A stretch of DNA of 64,000 nucleotides from Phycicoccus sp. M110.8 (GCF_032464895.1 NZ_JAWDIC010000001.1:1364001-1428000); one strand, 5' to 3'. Positions 1-9,538 are shown, counted from the first letter of the stretch. Made by a program: numbers and translations. The notes: generated from the letters alone by a model not told the origin.

Positions 1-26
1 GTCTGCTCCGGCTCCGGGCCGCGAGC

Positions 27-710
27 TCAGTCGCTCTCGAACTTGTAGCCCAGCCCCCGGACCGTGACGATGTACCGCGGCTCGGCGGGGTCCGGCTCGA
101 TCTTGGCGCGCAGCCGCTTCACGTGGACGTCGAGCGTCTTGGTGTCCCCCACGTAGTCGCTCCCCCACACGCGGTCGATCAGCTGCATGCGGGTGAGCAC
201 GCGCCCGGTGTTGCGCAGCAGCATCTCGAGGAGCTCGAACTCCTTGAGCGGCAACGGGGTCTGCTGCCCACCCACCGTCACGGTGTGCCGCTCCACGTCC
301 ATCCGGACCGGGCCCGCCTCGATGGTCGCCGGCAGCAGGTCCTCCGGCTCCTGGCCACGACGCAGGACCGCCTTGATCCGGGCCAGGAGCTCCCGCGAGG
401 AGTACGGCTTGGTGACGTAGTCGTCGGCCCCGATCTCGAGGCCAACGACCTTGTCGATCTCGCTGTCCTTGGCGGTGAGCATGATGACCGGGACAGTCGA
501 GCGCTGGCGCAGCGCGCGGCACACCTCGGTGCCGGAGAGGCCCGGCAGCATGAGGTCGAGCAGCACGAGGTCCGCCCCCTGACGGTCGAAGTCGTCGAGC
601 GCCTCGGGGCCGGTCTCGGCCACCGCCACCTCGTACCCCTCCTTGCGCAGCAGGTAGGACAACGGGTCCGAGAACGAGACCTCGTCCTCGACGACCAGGA
701 TGCGGGTCAT
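27..710 (-). CDS. regX3: RegX3-type phosphate response regulator (OmpR/PhoB family)
   Basis: DNA-binding response regulator of 227 aa. The receiver domain (about residues 1-120) has the acidic pair E8/D9, phosphoacceptor D52 in LLDLMLPG, T79 and K101 in the TKP motif. A winged-helix OmpR-type DNA-binding domain follows (about 128-225) and ends in VRGLGYKFE. The ATG at 710 is chosen because it starts the receiver fold and has AAGGAG 11 nt upstream; the open frame continues further but only as non-domain sequence. The start overlaps the stop of the kinase gene by 4 bp (ATGA), so the two are translationally coupled. The family controls the phosphate-starvation response, and the PHO-box-like repeats at 1991 and 29186 are its likely targets (inference). 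Confidence 0.95.
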   Translation of the reverse strand: MTRILVVEDEVSFSDPLSYLLRKEGYEVAVAETGPEALDDFDRQGADLVLLDLMLPGLSGTEVCRALRQRSTVPVIMLTAKDSEIDKVVGLEIGADDYVTKPYSSRELLARIKAVLRRGQEPEDLLPATIEAGPVRMDVERHTVTVGGQQTPLPLKEFELLEMLLRNTGRVLTRMQLIDRVWGSDYVGDTKTLDVHVKRLRAKIEPDPAEPRYIVTVRGLGYKFESD

Positions 711-1918
711 GCGGGGGCTTCTCCTTGCTGCAGGGTTCGGGGAGCGGAGTCGGGGTCGGCGGGCCCGGCGGTGGCCCGGCCACCGGTCCGGTCGGCCGCG
801 GCGGGCAGGCGGATGGTGAAGGTCGAGCCGCGACCCTCCTCGCTCCACACGGCGACGTCGCCGCCGTGGTTCGCGCAGATGTGCTTGACGATGGCCAGGC
901 CGAGGCCGGTGCCACCGGTCGCGCGCGAGCGGGCGGCGTCGACACGGTAGAACCGCTCGAAGATGCGCTCCTGCTCGGACTCGGGGATGCCGAGGCCCTG
1001 GTCGGTGACGGTGATCTCGACCATCTCGTCGTGCACCCGGCCGCCGACGGCGACGCGCGAGCCCGGCTCGGAGTACGCGACCGCGTTCCCGACGAGGTTG
1101 CGCACGGCGGTGACGAGCAGGTCCTCGTCGCCGAACACCTTGAGGTCCGGCGCGCAGGCCTCGACGATCTCGATCTGCTTGGCGTCGGCCCCGACGCGCG
1201 AGTAGTCGATGGCCTCGTGGACGGCCGCCGTGACGTCGACGAGCCTCGGCTCGTGCAGCGTGTCGGCCACCTGCAGGCGGGACAGGTCGACGATCTCCTT
1301 GACCAGCTGCGTCAGCCTCGCGCTCTCGACCTGCATGCGGGTGGCGAAGCGCGCCACCGCCTCGGGGTCGTCCTTCGCGTCGAGGATGGCCTCGGCCAGC
1401 AGGCCGATCCCGCCCACGGGCGTCTTGAGCTCATGGCTGACGTTGGCGACGAAGTCGCGTCGGACCTCCTCGACCCGCCGCGCCTGCGTGTGGTCCTCGA
1501 CGAGGAGCAGGACGTGGTTGCTGCCCAGGGGGGCGACGCGCGCGTGCATGATCGACTGGGCCTGCCCCAGCGGTCCCCGCGCGAGCGCGAGCTCCGCCTC
1601 CCGGATGACGCCGTCGCGGCGCACCTGCCGCGCGAGGTGCCGCAGCTCGGCGTGGACGAGGTCGCGACCCCGAACGAGCCCGTAGGCGACGGCCGACGGC
1701 GAGTTGTTGATGACCTCGTCGGCCGAGTCGACCACGATGGCGCCGCTGCGCAGGACGGCCAGGACGTCCGCGACGCCGGCGGGCAGGGCCGACGCCGAGG
1801 CCTCGGAGGGCGGGACGCTCGTCTGCTGGCGCTCGGAGTAGCGCACGGCGACGACGGCGACGGCGCCGGTGAGGAGACCGGCGAACCCCGCCAACAGCGC
1901 AGCAGTCGTCGCGTCCAC
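707..1918 (-). CDS. senX3: SenX3-type sensor histidine kinase
   Basis: Membrane histidine kinase of 403 aa, partner of the adjacent RegX3. One hydrophobic segment lies at about residues 5-26, followed by a PAS-like region (about 48-145). The dimerisation box has the phospho-accepting H162 in the SHELKTPVGG motif. The C-terminal ATPase domain shows the N box (RNLVGNAVAYS), the G1 box (DQGLGIPESEQERIFERF) and the G2 box (GGTGLGLAIVKH). In this family PhoU and the Pst transporter restrain the kinase when phosphate is plentiful; phoU is divergent and Pst is 27 kb away. Only one clear membrane span is visible, whereas some orthologues have two. Confidence 0.94.
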   Translation of the reverse strand: MDATTAALLAGFAGLLTGAVAVVAVRYSERQQTSVPPSEASASALPAGVADVLAVLRSGAIVVDSADEVINNSPSAVAYGLVRGRDLVHAELRHLARQVRRDGVIREAELALARGPLGQAQSIMHARVAPLGSNHVLLLVEDHTQARRVEEVRRDFVANVSHELKTPVGGIGLLAEAILDAKDDPEAVARFATRMQVESARLTQLVKEIVDLSRLQVADTLHEPRLVDVTAAVHEAIDYSRVGADAKQIEIVEACAPDLKVFGDEDLLVTAVRNLVGNAVAYSEPGSRVAVGGRVHDEMVEITVTDQGLGIPESEQERIFERFYRVDAARSRATGGTGLGLAIVKHICANHGGDVAVWSEEGRGSTFTIRLPAAADRTGGRATAGPADPDSAPRTLQQGEAPA

Positions 1919-1990
1919 GCCTCAAAGATACGGTGCACCCGGGACCGCTCCGGTCGGCCGCCGCCTCCTCCCGCGGGCGCGTCCCCAGAT

Positions 1991-2019
1991 GTTCACCTGA
2001 GTTCACCCGACCGTTCACT
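1991..2019. promoter_or_regulatory. PHO-box-like GTTCAC repeats between senX3 and phoU
   Basis: Three copies of GTTCAC(C/T) start at 1991, 2001 and 2013. The first and third are 22 bp apart, which is two 11-bp steps; the middle copy sits at 10 bp. The site lies in the only spacer between the divergent senX3-regX3 and phoU genes and resembles the 11-bp direct-repeat PHO boxes bound by actinobacterial PhoP/RegX3. Binding of RegX3 here, giving autoregulation, is inference. Confidence 0.75.
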
Positions 2020-2084
2020 GCTTCGTGGGAGCCTCGGTCGGAACGCAGACCACGCACGCCCCGTGCCGACACCCAAGGGACGCA

Positions 2085-2774
2085 ATGCGCAACGCCTTTC
2101 ACGAGGACCTCGACCTCATCTCCGACCAGCTCGTCGAGATGACGCGACTGGCCGGTTCCGCGATGGCCCGGGCCACGACGGCCCTGCTCGACGCCGACAT
2201 CCAGCTGGCCGAGTCGGTCATCGAGGCCGACAAGGAGCTCGACACCCTGCGCGAGGACCTCGACGCCCGCTCCATCGACCTGCTGGCCCGCCAGCAGCCC
2301 GTCGCCACGGACCTGCGCATGGTCGTCACCTCGATGCGGATGAGCGCCGACCTCGAGCGCATGGGCGACCTCGCCCGCCACGTCGCCAAGGTCGCCCGAC
2401 TGCGCTACCCCGACTCGGCGGTGCCGGCCGACATCCGCGCGACCATCCTGCAGATGGGCCAGGTCGCCGAGCGCATCGTCGCCAAGGCGGGCCAGGTCAT
2501 CGCCGGCAAGGACGTCGAGGGCGCCAAGACCCTCGAGCGCGACGACGACGCGATGGACGAGCTGCACCGCGAGCTCTTCAGCCACCTCATCGACGGCTCC
2601 TGGCAGCACGGCACCGAGGCCGCCGTCGACATGACCCTCGTGGGTCGCTACTACGAGCGCTTCGCCGACCACGCCGTGTCGGTCGCGCACCGCGTCGTGT
2701 ACCTGGTCACCGGTGAATGGGATGTCGCCGAGGACCACGAGGAGCAGGAGGACCGCGCCGACGGGCTGCGGTGA
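2085..2774 (+). CDS. phoU: PhoU phosphate-signalling regulator
   Basis: Predicted 229 aa all-helical protein with two PhoU repeats (about residues 5-95 and 115-205). It carries typical acidic metal-site patches such as DLERMGDLARHVAK in the first repeat and YYERFADHAVSVAHR in the second. PhoU links the phosphate transporter to the SenX3-type kinase and dampens the phosphate response when phosphate is sufficient. The ATG at 2085 has AAGGGA just upstream and begins the conserved MRNAFHEDLDL; an upstream ATG at 2025 would add non-conserved residues and run into the promoter repeats. It is divergent from senX3-regX3 and followed by a strong hairpin at 2786. Confidence 0.95.
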   Translation: MRNAFHEDLDLISDQLVEMTRLAGSAMARATTALLDADIQLAESVIEADKELDTLREDLDARSIDLLARQQPVATDLRMVVTSMRMSADLERMGDLARHVAKVARLRYPDSAVPADIRATILQMGQVAERIVAKAGQVIAGKDVEGAKTLERDDDAMDELHRELFSHLIDGSWQHGTEAAVDMTLVGRYYERFADHAVSVAHRVVYLVTGEWDVAEDHEEQEDRADGLR

Positions 2775-2785
2775 CCCCTGCTCCC

Positions 2786-2828
2786 CGAAGGGCCCGGACC
2801 GCCGCGGGGGCGGCGTCCGGGCCCTTCG
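2786..2828 (+). terminator. Hairpin terminator after phoU
   Basis: Perfect 14-bp inverted repeat, CGAAGGGCCCGGAC at 2786-2799 and its complement at 2815-2828, around a 15-nt G+C-rich loop. It begins 12 bp after the phoU stop. There is no T-tract, as is usual in high-G+C actinobacteria. Confidence 0.7.
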
Positions 2829-2942
2829 CGCTGCCTGCGCCGTGACACTCGGCCGGCCGCCGGACCCGCCGCACTCGCCGGGCTCCGCGAAAACCCCACC
2901 GGGGCTCTCAACCTCGGCGACACTGGCTCGCGTCTAGGGGGC

Positions 2943-3494
2943 ATGAGCACCGCACTGGTCGAGAGGGGGGTCGCCGTGGACACCACGGAGGAGGACTTCG
3001 CGCGCTTCGTCCGGACGCGCTGGGACCACCTCGTCCGCACGGCATACCTCCTCACCGGGGACCGGGGGCGGGCCGAGGACCTCGTGCAGACGACCCTCGT
3101 CAAGGTCCACCGGCGCTGGGCGCACGTCGCGTCCGAGTCGCCGTACGCCTACACGCGGGCCGCCCTGGCCAACGAGTCCGCGTCGTGGTGGCGCCGGCGG
3201 CGCGTGGCCGAGTCGCTGGGCGAGGTCCCGGCCCACGCGGACCGCTCGCCCGGTGACGCGTATGCCGCCGTGGACGCCCGCGACGAGCTCGCCCGGGCCG
3301 TGCTCCAGCTGCCGCCGCGGATGCGGGCGGTGATCGTCCTGCGGTACTTCGAGGACCTGTCGGAGGCGGACACCGCCGCCGCGCTCGGCATGTCCGCGGG
3401 CTCGGTCAAGAGCCAGGCCTCGCGCGGGTTGGAGCGGCTGCGCGCGGTGATGCGGGTGCAGGACGACGCGACGGGCGAGAGGAGCCTGGCATGA
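2943..3494 (+). CDS. SigE-family (ECF-like) RNA polymerase sigma factor
   Basis: Predicted 183 aa. Sigma-70 region 2 is visible at about residues 15-60 (EDFARFVRTRWDHLVRTAYL, RAEDLVQTTLVKVHRRW). Region 4 is at about 120-172 (RMRAVIVLRYFEDLSEADTA, SVKSQASRGLERLR). This is the pattern of the SigE/Streptomyces-type sigma-70 subfamily. The ATG at 2943 has AGGGGG directly upstream. The stop overlaps the start of the next gene by 4 bp, so the two form a sigma/membrane-partner unit. The stimulus is unknown. From memory, this pair is absent between phoU/senX3 and gpm1 in mycobacteria, so it looks inserted in an otherwise conserved block. Confidence 0.9.
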   Translation: MSTALVERGVAVDTTEEDFARFVRTRWDHLVRTAYLLTGDRGRAEDLVQTTLVKVHRRWAHVASESPYAYTRAALANESASWWRRRRVAESLGEVPAHADRSPGDAYAAVDARDELARAVLQLPPRMRAVIVLRYFEDLSEADTAAALGMSAGSVKSQASRGLERLRAVMRVQDDATGERSLA

Positions 3495-4894
3495 GCATCG
3501 AGACCCAGCTGCGCGAGGCACTGACCGCTCGCGCGGACGACGTGGCCCCCACGGTGGAGGACCCGTGGTCGAGGGTCGACGGTGCGATCCGCACCTCCGC
3601 TCGTCGCCGTCGCGCGGCATACGCAGGTGTCACGGCGGCGGTCGTCGCCGTGGCCGTGCTCGTCCCCGGTCTGGTGGGCGGCGGCCACCGCGCGACCACC
3701 CCGGCCACCCACACCGCACCCGTCGTCCCCGGCCCCCAGGACCCACGGTGGAGGGCCCTGTCAACGTGGCCGACGCGCGGCTGGCTGTCCGGCGACGCCG
3801 CCTTCCTCCGGGCCGTGGAGCAGCGCACGGGCGCCCACGTCCTCTACGCGGGGGACGTCGGCGAGCGCCGCGTGGTCGTCACGTGGAACGAGCAGGACAC
3901 CGGGTCCGGGCTGGGGACGACGTACCTGCTCAGCGGACCGCGCGACTCCGCCGTCGACCGACTGGCCCAGGTCGCCGAGGCACCGCCGTCTGCGGCGACC
4001 GTCGTGACCGTGCTGGCCGGGCAGAGCACGGGTGCGACGCTGCTCGCACTGGCCACCCCGGGGCACGGGTCGATGGAGGTCTCCCCCACCGTGCGGATCG
4101 AGCCCGACGCGACGGTGACCCGCTCCTGGTCGACCGCGAGGCTCGACCGGGACGGGACCGCGAAGGTGTCGCTGCCCACAGTCGCCCCCTACGCGACGCG
4201 GGTGCGGCTCGCGGGCTCCGACGGCGCCCCCACCCTGGTCGATCCCGGTGAGCCGCAGGCGGCCGACCCGGCGTCGAGCATCTGCGTCAACTGCCCCGTG
4301 GCCGAGCTGCGCACCAAGGCGCCGCGGGCCATCAGCCGCACCATCGGGCTCTCGCTCGGGCTCGACCCGGCCCGCATCACCACCCGTGAGGTGTATGCCG
4401 GCCCTGTCGACCTCGGGGTGGCGGCCGCGGCCGGGCTCACCGACGCCCGCAGCAGAGGGTTCGACGTCCTGCTCTACGTCGCGACGTCCGAGCTTCCCGG
4501 GGGCGGGGTGCTGCGCACAGCGCTCCTCGTGAGCACGGCGAAGGACGGGAGCTCGGCGCAGACCACCGAGCTGGAGAGCGGCGTGCCGGTCGACGCAGCC
4601 ACGGCTGACCGGCGCCCGGTCGTCATCTCCGGACCCGACCTCAAGGGCTCCGACACGATGATCGAGGTGTTCGCACCCGGTTCGGCGCGGGTTGCGCTGG
4701 TCTCCGACGCCCCCACGATCTTCCCGGGGACAGCACCCAAGGCCGTGGCCGATGGGTCGGCGTCCTTCCGTGTGTCCGGCACCGGTGGCACCGACCACCT
4801 GCGCGTCGCGACCTACGACGCCATCGGGCGGGAGACCGGGCGATGGCCGCTTCGCAGCCCTAACGCCGACGACCCGTACGACGTCAGGCCCTGA
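3491..4894 (+). CDS. Single-pass membrane protein coupled to the SigE-type sigma factor
   Basis: Predicted 467 aa. A short cytoplasmic N-terminus (about 1-38, Arg-rich at the end: RTSARRRRAAYAG) precedes one membrane span (about 41-62). A long extracytoplasmic region follows with no domain I recognise. It contains a Cys-x2-Cys pair near residue 263 (SSICVNCPVAEL). The start overlaps the sigma gene by 4 bp (ATGA). By position and topology it may restrain or anchor the sigma factor, but I see no zinc-binding anti-sigma HxxxCxxC motif in the N-terminus, so an anti-sigma role is only inferred from context. Confidence 0.75.
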   Translation: MSIETQLREALTARADDVAPTVEDPWSRVDGAIRTSARRRRAAYAGVTAAVVAVAVLVPGLVGGGHRATTPATHTAPVVPGPQDPRWRALSTWPTRGWLSGDAAFLRAVEQRTGAHVLYAGDVGERRVVVTWNEQDTGSGLGTTYLLSGPRDSAVDRLAQVAEAPPSAATVVTVLAGQSTGATLLALATPGHGSMEVSPTVRIEPDATVTRSWSTARLDRDGTAKVSLPTVAPYATRVRLAGSDGAPTLVDPGEPQAADPASSICVNCPVAELRTKAPRAISRTIGLSLGLDPARITTREVYAGPVDLGVAAAAGLTDARSRGFDVLLYVATSELPGGGVLRTALLVSTAKDGSSAQTTELESGVPVDAATADRRPVVISGPDLKGSDTMIEVFAPGSARVALVSDAPTIFPGTAPKAVADGSASFRVSGTGGTDHLRVATYDAIGRETGRWPLRSPNADDPYDVRP

Positions 4895-4904
4895 GCACCG
4901 AGGT

Positions 4905-5642
4905 TCAGCGGCGGCCCTGGTTGGCGACGGCTGCGGCGGCCTCGGCGGCAGCCTCGGGGTCGAGGTAGCGCGCCGGCTCGGACGGCATGAAGTCCTCGCC
5001 GAGCGTGTAGACGAGCGGCTGGCCGGTGGGGATGTTCAGGCCCGCGATGTCCTCGTCGCTGATGCCGTCGAGGTGCTTGACGAGCGCCCGCAGCGAGTTG
5101 CCGTGAGCGGTGACGAGCACCGTCTCACCCGCTGCCAGGTCGTCGCGGATGGGTCCCTCCCAGTACGGCATCATCCGGGCGATGACGTCCTTGAGGCACT
5201 CCGTGCGCGGCACCTCCACCCCGGCGTAGCGCGGGTCCGAGCTCTGGTCGAACTCCGAGCCGACCTCGATCGGGGGCGGCGGGACGTCGAACGAGCGGCG
5301 CCACAGCATGAACTGCTCGTCGCCGTACTTCTCCCGCGTCGCGGCCTTGTCCAGCCCCTGGAGCGCACCGTAGTGGCGCTCGTTGAGCCGCCAGCTGCGC
5401 CGCACCGGGATCCAGTGGCGGTCAGCGGTGTCGAGGGCCGTGTTGGCGGTGTTGATGGCCCGGCGCAGGACCGAGGTGTGCACCACCGTGGGCAGGATCC
5501 CGTTGTCCTTCAACAGGTTCCCGCCGTTGACCGCCTCGGCGCGACCCTTGTCGTTGAGGTCGACGTCGACCCAGCCGGTGAAGAGGTTCTTGGAGTTCCA
5601 CTCGGACTCGCCGTGACGCAGCAGGATCAGGGTGTGGGCCAT
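4905..5642 (-). CDS. gpmA: 2,3-bisphosphoglycerate-dependent phosphoglycerate mutase
   Basis: Glycolytic enzyme of 245 aa that interconverts 3- and 2-phosphoglycerate. The phospho-histidine motif LLRHGES gives catalytic H10. Other signatures are [31 protein letters not shown] with the acid catalyst Glu, and [14 protein letters not shown] with the second His. The length is normal for the cofactor-dependent family, with a slightly extended Ala-rich tail. It lies downstream of mshA and the YbjN gene, an order shared with mycobacteria. Its start overlaps the end of the small upstream gene by 16 bp, so coupled translation is likely. Confidence 0.96.
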   Translation of the reverse strand: MAHTLILLRHGESEWNSKNLFTGWVDVDLNDKGRAEAVNGGNLLKDNGILPTVVHTSVLRRAINTANTALDTADRHWIPVRRSWRLNERHYGALQGLDKAATREKYGDEQFMLWRRSFDVPPPPIEVGSEFDQSSDPRYAGVEVPRTECLKDVIARMMPYWEGPIRDDLAAGETVLVTAHGNSLRALVKHLDGISDEDIAGLNIPTGQPLVYTLGEDFMPSEPARYLDPEAAAEAAAAVANQGRR

Positions 5643-5845
5643 GGGGGCAGCCTAGTGCTCGGCTGCGCCGCCCGGACCGCTGCCCGCTGCTCGGCCAGGG
5701 CCGCACGCAGCTCGGGGTCGTCCATCGCCAGGTAGACCAGTCCGCAGTCCTGCGGGCCGGTGGCGCCGGGGAAGCACAGGGAGCAGGGGTCGCCCGGCCG
5801 CAGGGGGCACTGCGCGACGGGACGACGGTGGGTTGCGATGGTCAC
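5627..5845 (-). CDS. Small conserved Cys-rich protein (DUF6767-like)
   Basis: Predicted 72 aa from a GTG at 5845. Three cysteines sit in a compact N-terminal motif, [19 protein letters not shown], followed by [23 protein letters not shown] recall similar short proteins in many actinobacteria, tentatively under DUF6767; the function is not known to me. The Cys spacing could bind zinc or iron. It overlaps the gpmA start by 16 bp and follows the YbjN gene, so it belongs to the mshA-gpmA operon. The open frame extends further upstream, but only through sequence antisense to nothing and in the wrong frame of the YbjN gene. Confidence 0.75.
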   Translation of the reverse strand: MTIATHRRPVAQCPLRPGDPCSLCFPGATGPQDCGLVYLAMDDPELRAALAEQRAAVRAAQPSTRLPPWPTP

Positions 5846-5885
5846 GGCACCACCCTCCGGCCGCCGCGTGGTCTCCGCGAGGGGC

Positions 5886-6434
5886 CTAGGTCCCGCTGCC
5901 GCCGGCGCCGTCGGTGCCGTCGGGTCCCGGGTCGCCCTCGCGCTGCAGGATCGCCCGGAACGCCTCGAGGTTGCGCAGGGACTCCCCGCGGGACACCCGC
6001 CAGTCCCACTCCTTGCGCATCGAGCTGAGGAACCCGATGGCGAGCAGCTCGTTGAAGTGCGAGTCCGCCGCCTCGAGCACGGCGCCGAACAGCCGGTCGA
6101 GGTATGCCGTGTCGACGCCCTCGAGCGGCACGCGGCCGGTGACGTAGACGTCACCGGAGCGGTCGATGGCGTAGGCGAGGCCCGGCAGGCGCAGGTTGCG
6201 CCGCAGCAGGTAGCGGTAGAACTCCTGGTGGTTCTCGTCGGGGTTGCGGATGACGAACGCCGAGACCGACAGCGAGTCCTCCCGCACGATCAGCGACAGG
6301 ACCGTCTTCAGCTTCTTCTCACCGGGCAGGGTGATGACGTACTCGCCCGTCCTGGCGCCCGCCTCCCACGACACGCCCGCGTCGGCCAGGAACTCCTCGA
6401 TCGCGTCCACGGCGGAGGTGCGCACCGGGTTCAC
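5886..6434 (-). CDS. YbjN-domain protein
   Basis: Predicted 182 aa YbjN/type III secretion-chaperone-like fold, matching the protein found next to mshA in mycobacteria (Rv0487 by memory). Recognisable segments are [33 protein letters not shown] and [19 protein letters not shown]. The GTG start at 6434 overlaps the mshA stop by 4 bp (GTGA), which decides the start. The biochemical role is unknown; the fold often occurs in chaperone or regulatory proteins. The C-terminal 15 residues are Gly/Asp/Thr-rich and probably disordered. Confidence 0.88.
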   Translation of the reverse strand: MNPVRTSAVDAIEEFLADAGVSWEAGARTGEYVITLPGEKKLKTVLSLIVREDSLSVSAFVIRNPDENHQEFYRYLLRRNLRLPGLAYAIDRSGDVYVTGRVPLEGVDTAYLDRLFGAVLEAADSHFNELLAIGFLSSMRKEWDWRVSRGESLRNLEAFRAILQREGDPGPDGTDGAGGSGT

Positions 6435-7783
6435 GGGACCACCGCCGACGCCATCCCGTCGAGGGCCTCGCTGGTGGGCGGCTCCAGGGACTGTGGCGTG
6501 ACGGGCTCGAGGCGCCCCGGCTGCCCCGCCAGGCCGGCCCGCCGGGCACGGCTCGCCTCGACGTAGACCTCGTAGAGGCGCTCGGTCGTGCGGTCCCACC
6601 CGAACAGTGCGGCGTGCCCCACCGCCTTGTGGGACAACGCCGCCCGGCGGTCGGGGTCGAGCAGCAGCGACTCCAGGGCATCGGCCCACGTGGGGACTGC
6701 GTGGCCGTCGACGAGCACCCCAGCATCGCCGACGGCGGTGGGCAGGCCACCGACGTCGGCGGCGACCACCGGGGTGCCGCAGGCCTGCGCCTCCACGGCG
6801 ACCAGGCCGAACGACTCCGAGTGCGAGGGAACGGCCACGAGGTCGGCAGCCCGGTACCACTGGGCCAGCTCCGGACGTGGCACCGGCTTGACGAAGCGGA
6901 CCTGCGGGGTGACGCCCAGCTGCTGAGCGAGCTGCTGCAGCGACTCCGGGTGCTCCAGGCCCGAGCCGCTCGGGCCCCCGAGGATCGCCACCACGAGGTC
7001 ACCAGCCCACGAGGGGTGCCGGGCGAGCAGCTCGGCCGCCGCCCCCACCAGGACCTCGGGCGCCTTGAGCGGCTGGATCCGCCCGACGAACAGGAGCACC
7101 TTCGCGTCCGGAGGAAGGCCCACGGAGGCGCGCGCGGCCGCCCGGTCGCCCGGCGAGAACAGCTCCAGGTCCACCCCCGGTGGCACCACAACGACCTTGT
7201 CCGGCTCCGCGGCATACAGCTCGATGAGCTCGCGCCGCTCGCCCAGGGTGTTCGCGATGAGGCGGTCGGCGGCCTCGACGACCTGGACCTCGCCGATTTC
7301 CCGGCCGGGCGGCTCAGGGGAGTCGTCGTTCGCGAGGTGCTGGTTCTTCACACGGGCCATCGTGTGCATGGTGTGCACGAGCGGCACCTGCCAGCGGTCG
7401 GCGGCCAGCCAGCCCACCTGCCCGGAGAGCCAGTAGTGGGAGTGCACGAGATCGTAGTGCCCCTCGGGTGCGAAGGCGCCGATGCGCATGACCCCGGCCG
7501 CGAACGCGCACAGCTGGCCGGGCAGGTCGTCCTTGCGCAGGCCCTCGAACGGCCCGGCCGTGACGTGCCGCACCAGCACCCCCGGCTCGAGCTCGTGCAC
7601 CGGCGCCTGGTCGACCGACGTGGCCCGGGTGAAGATCTCGACCTCGACGTCGCGCCGCGCGAGCTGCCGCGCGACCTCGACGACGTAGACGTTCATGCCG
7701 CCGGCGTCGCCGGTGCCCGGCTGCTCGAGCGGCGAGGTGTGCACGCTGAGCATCGCCACGCGGTTGATGCGCTCCGGTGCCAT
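6431..7783 (-). CDS. mshA: MshA, D-inositol 3-phosphate glycosyltransferase (mycothiol biosynthesis)
   Basis: GT4-family retaining glycosyltransferase of 450 aa. It transfers GlcNAc from UDP-GlcNAc to 1L-inositol 1-phosphate, the first committed step of mycothiol synthesis. Visible signatures are the N-terminal [20 protein letters not shown] glycine-rich loop, HSHYWLSGQ, and the C-terminal nucleotide-sugar EX7E region in [19 protein letters not shown] followed by [12 protein letters not shown]. The ATG at 7783 is chosen because [12 protein letters not shown] leads straight into the first beta strand; upstream codons are not conserved. MshD, the last enzyme of the pathway, is also in this window. 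Confidence 0.96.
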   Translation of the reverse strand: MAPERINRVAMLSVHTSPLEQPGTGDAGGMNVYVVEVARQLARRDVEVEIFTRATSVDQAPVHELEPGVLVRHVTAGPFEGLRKDDLPGQLCAFAAGVMRIGAFAPEGHYDLVHSHYWLSGQVGWLAADRWQVPLVHTMHTMARVKNQHLANDDSPEPPGREIGEVQVVEAADRLIANTLGERRELIELYAAEPDKVVVVPPGVDLELFSPGDRAAARASVGLPPDAKVLLFVGRIQPLKAPEVLVGAAAELLARHPSWAGDLVVAILGGPSGSGLEHPESLQQLAQQLGVTPQVRFVKPVPRPELAQWYRAADLVAVPSHSESFGLVAVEAQACGTPVVAADVGGLPTAVGDAGVLVDGHAVPTWADALESLLLDPDRRAALSHKAVGHAALFGWDRTTERLYEVYVEASRARRAGLAGQPGRLEPVTPQSLEPPTSEALDGMASAVVP

Positions 7784-7853
7784 GCAGCCGAGTCTGCCAC
7801 CTGCCCCCACGGCCGGCTGCCCGGCCCGGACCCGTGGGACGCCGGCGGACGGG

Positions 7854-8630
7854 TCAGCCCGCTCCCCCGCTGCGCGACTGGGAGGAGACGCTGAGGAAGG
7901 TCGCGTCGGACCAGATGTGCACGTCGGTGCGCCCCTTCGCCCGCACGTCGACACCGCGGGCCACGCGTTGCGGGCCGAGGCCGACGTCGGTCCCGAGGCT
8001 CGAGGAGAACGCGGCCTGGCCCTCGAGCGTGGTGGGTCGCAGCCACCGGGCGGACCCCCGCAGGTTGACGTGCGGCAGGCCCGGCGGCAGGCCCTCGGTG
8101 AGCGGCCGGTGGTCGAGGTGCCAGACGACGCCGTCGGCCCCGTTGACGTTGACGCCGATCTTCACCACGCCGCCGGCGAGTTCCACGCGCAGCGTGAAGG
8201 GCATCGACCCGTGGCTGTCGAACACCTCGCCGACGTAGGTCGCGCGCCCCGGCAGGAAGACCAGGCCGTCGACCCGCATGTTGTCGAGCCGGCGGTCGAT
8301 GTGCTCGTGCGTCGTGCTGCCGGTACCCGTCGTGTGCCCCTGCACCGCGGACAGCAGCGAACCCCCGATGACCGACTGGAACAGCAGGCTGTCGCCGCGC
8401 ACGACCCGCATGCCGTCGGCATACATGCTCACCGTCACCCCGCCGCCCAGGGTGGCGACGCCCTTGGCGTCGGGCCGGACCGTGAGCAGCCCGGGCGTGA
8501 CGCCCTGGAACCCGTGGTCCTCGCCCAGCCACTTCGGGACGTGGGTCACGAGCCCGAGCAGGGCCAGCGCGCCCAGCGAGGCCACCAGCGCGACCATGCT
8601 GCGGCTGATGTCCTGCTCGCGCCAACGCAC
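7854..8630 (-). CDS. Membrane-anchored or secreted DUF2993-like protein
   Basis: Predicted 258 aa from GTG 8630. An N-terminal hydrophobic segment (about residues 8-25, [17 protein letters not shown]) is followed by an extracytoplasmic region with repeated beta-strand patterns. I do not recognise a catalytic motif; the overall look ([14 protein letters not shown], beta-rich, no Cys) resembles secreted lipid-binding-like DUF2993 proteins, with low certainty. It is encoded just upstream of mshA on the same strand, with a 70-bp gap. Confidence 0.7.
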   Translation of the reverse strand: MRWREQDISRSMVALVASLGALALLGLVTHVPKWLGEDHGFQGVTPGLLTVRPDAKGVATLGGGVTVSMYADGMRVVRGDSLLFQSVIGGSLLSAVQGHTTGTGSTTHEHIDRRLDNMRVDGLVFLPGRATYVGEVFDSHGSMPFTLRVELAGGVVKIGVNVNGADGVVWHLDHRPLTEGLPPGLPHVNLRGSARWLRPTTLEGQAAFSSSLGTDVGLGPQRVARGVDVRAKGRTDVHIWSDATFLSVSSQSRSGGAG

Positions 8631-8710
8631 CCCGCCAGCGTAGAGGGGCGCGGGGCCTCCCCCGCACGCCTCGCGCCGGACGCGCGCGGGGGATAGCCCA
8701 GTGCTTCCGT

Positions 8711-9538
8711 ATGCTGCGGGGCGTGGTTGCGCAGCGCCCGGTCGGCACCGTGACGCGCGGGACCACCAACCCCAACCGCCTGCGCCGCGTCGACCGCTGG
8801 CTGGCCGGTCCGCAGGCGTGGCGGCTGCGGTCGCCCGTGCGGCCCCCGGTCGTCGTCGACCTGGGCTACGGCGCCTCACCGGTGACGGCGGTGGAGCTGC
8901 ACGACCGTCTGCGCCTCGTGCGCCCCGACGTGCAGGTGGTGGGCGTCGAGATCGACCAGGCACGGGTCGAGGCCGGGCAGGCTCTCGCCCGGGACGGGTT
9001 GTCGTTCCGGCGCGGCGGGTTCGAGGTGCCGCTGCCGGGGGGTGCGCGCGCCACGGTGGTGCGCGCGTTCAACGTGCTGCGGCAGTACGACGAGGCCGAC
9101 GTGGCCGACGCCTGGCGCACCGTGCAGGGCCGGCTGACCGACGACGGGGTGCTCGTCGACGGCACCTCCGACGAGCTGGGTCGTCGCAGCACCTGGGTGG
9201 CCGTGGACCGCGACGGCCCCCGGTCGTTGACCCTGTCGTGGCGGCTGCGCGGGATGCAGGCGCCGTCGGAGATCGCCGAGCGGCTGCCCAAGGTGCTGAT
9301 CCACCGCAACGTGCCCGGGGAGCCTGTGCACGCCTGGCTCGCGGCGCTCGACCGGGCGTGGGCGCACGCTGCGCACCACGGCAGCTACGGCGCGCGCCAG
9401 CGGTTCCTGGCGACCGTCGCCGCCCTGCGCCGGGAGGGCTGGCCCCTGCTCGACACGGCCTCGCGGTGGCGCCTCGGTGAGGTCACGGTGGCGTGGGACG
9501 CCGTGGCGCCCCGGCCCGCGGAGGGTCAGCGGGCGTAG
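8711..9538 (+). CDS. Class I SAM-dependent methyltransferase-like protein
   Basis: Predicted 275 aa. A Rossmann methyltransferase signature is visible: VVVDLGYGASPVTAVEL (motif I) and VQVVGVEIDQARVEAG (acidic loop E/D of motif II), followed by VVRAFNVLRQYDEADV. The substrate cannot be told. The ATG at 8711 is used; a GTG at 8723 is an alternative. It is divergent from the 8630 gene and its 3' end overlaps the convergent cupin gene by 13 bp. Confidence 0.8.
   Translation: MLRGVVAQRPVGTVTRGTTNPNRLRRVDRWLAGPQAWRLRSPVRPPVVVDLGYGASPVTAVELHDRLRLVRPDVQVVGVEIDQARVEAGQALARDGLSFRRGGFEVPLPGGARATVVRAFNVLRQYDEADVADAWRTVQGRLTDDGVLVDGTSDELGRRSTWVAVDRDGPRSLTLSWRLRGMQAPSEIAERLPKVLIHRNVPGEPVHAWLAALDRAWAHAAHHGSYGARQRFLATVAALRREGWPLLDTASRWRLGEVTVAWDAVAPRPAEGQRA

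Noticed and set aside
725-2716. Long plus-strand frame opposite senX3-phoU
   Set aside because: Antisense to recognisable SenX3 with third-position G+C pattern reversed; no domain, Arg/Gly/Val-rich low-complexity product.
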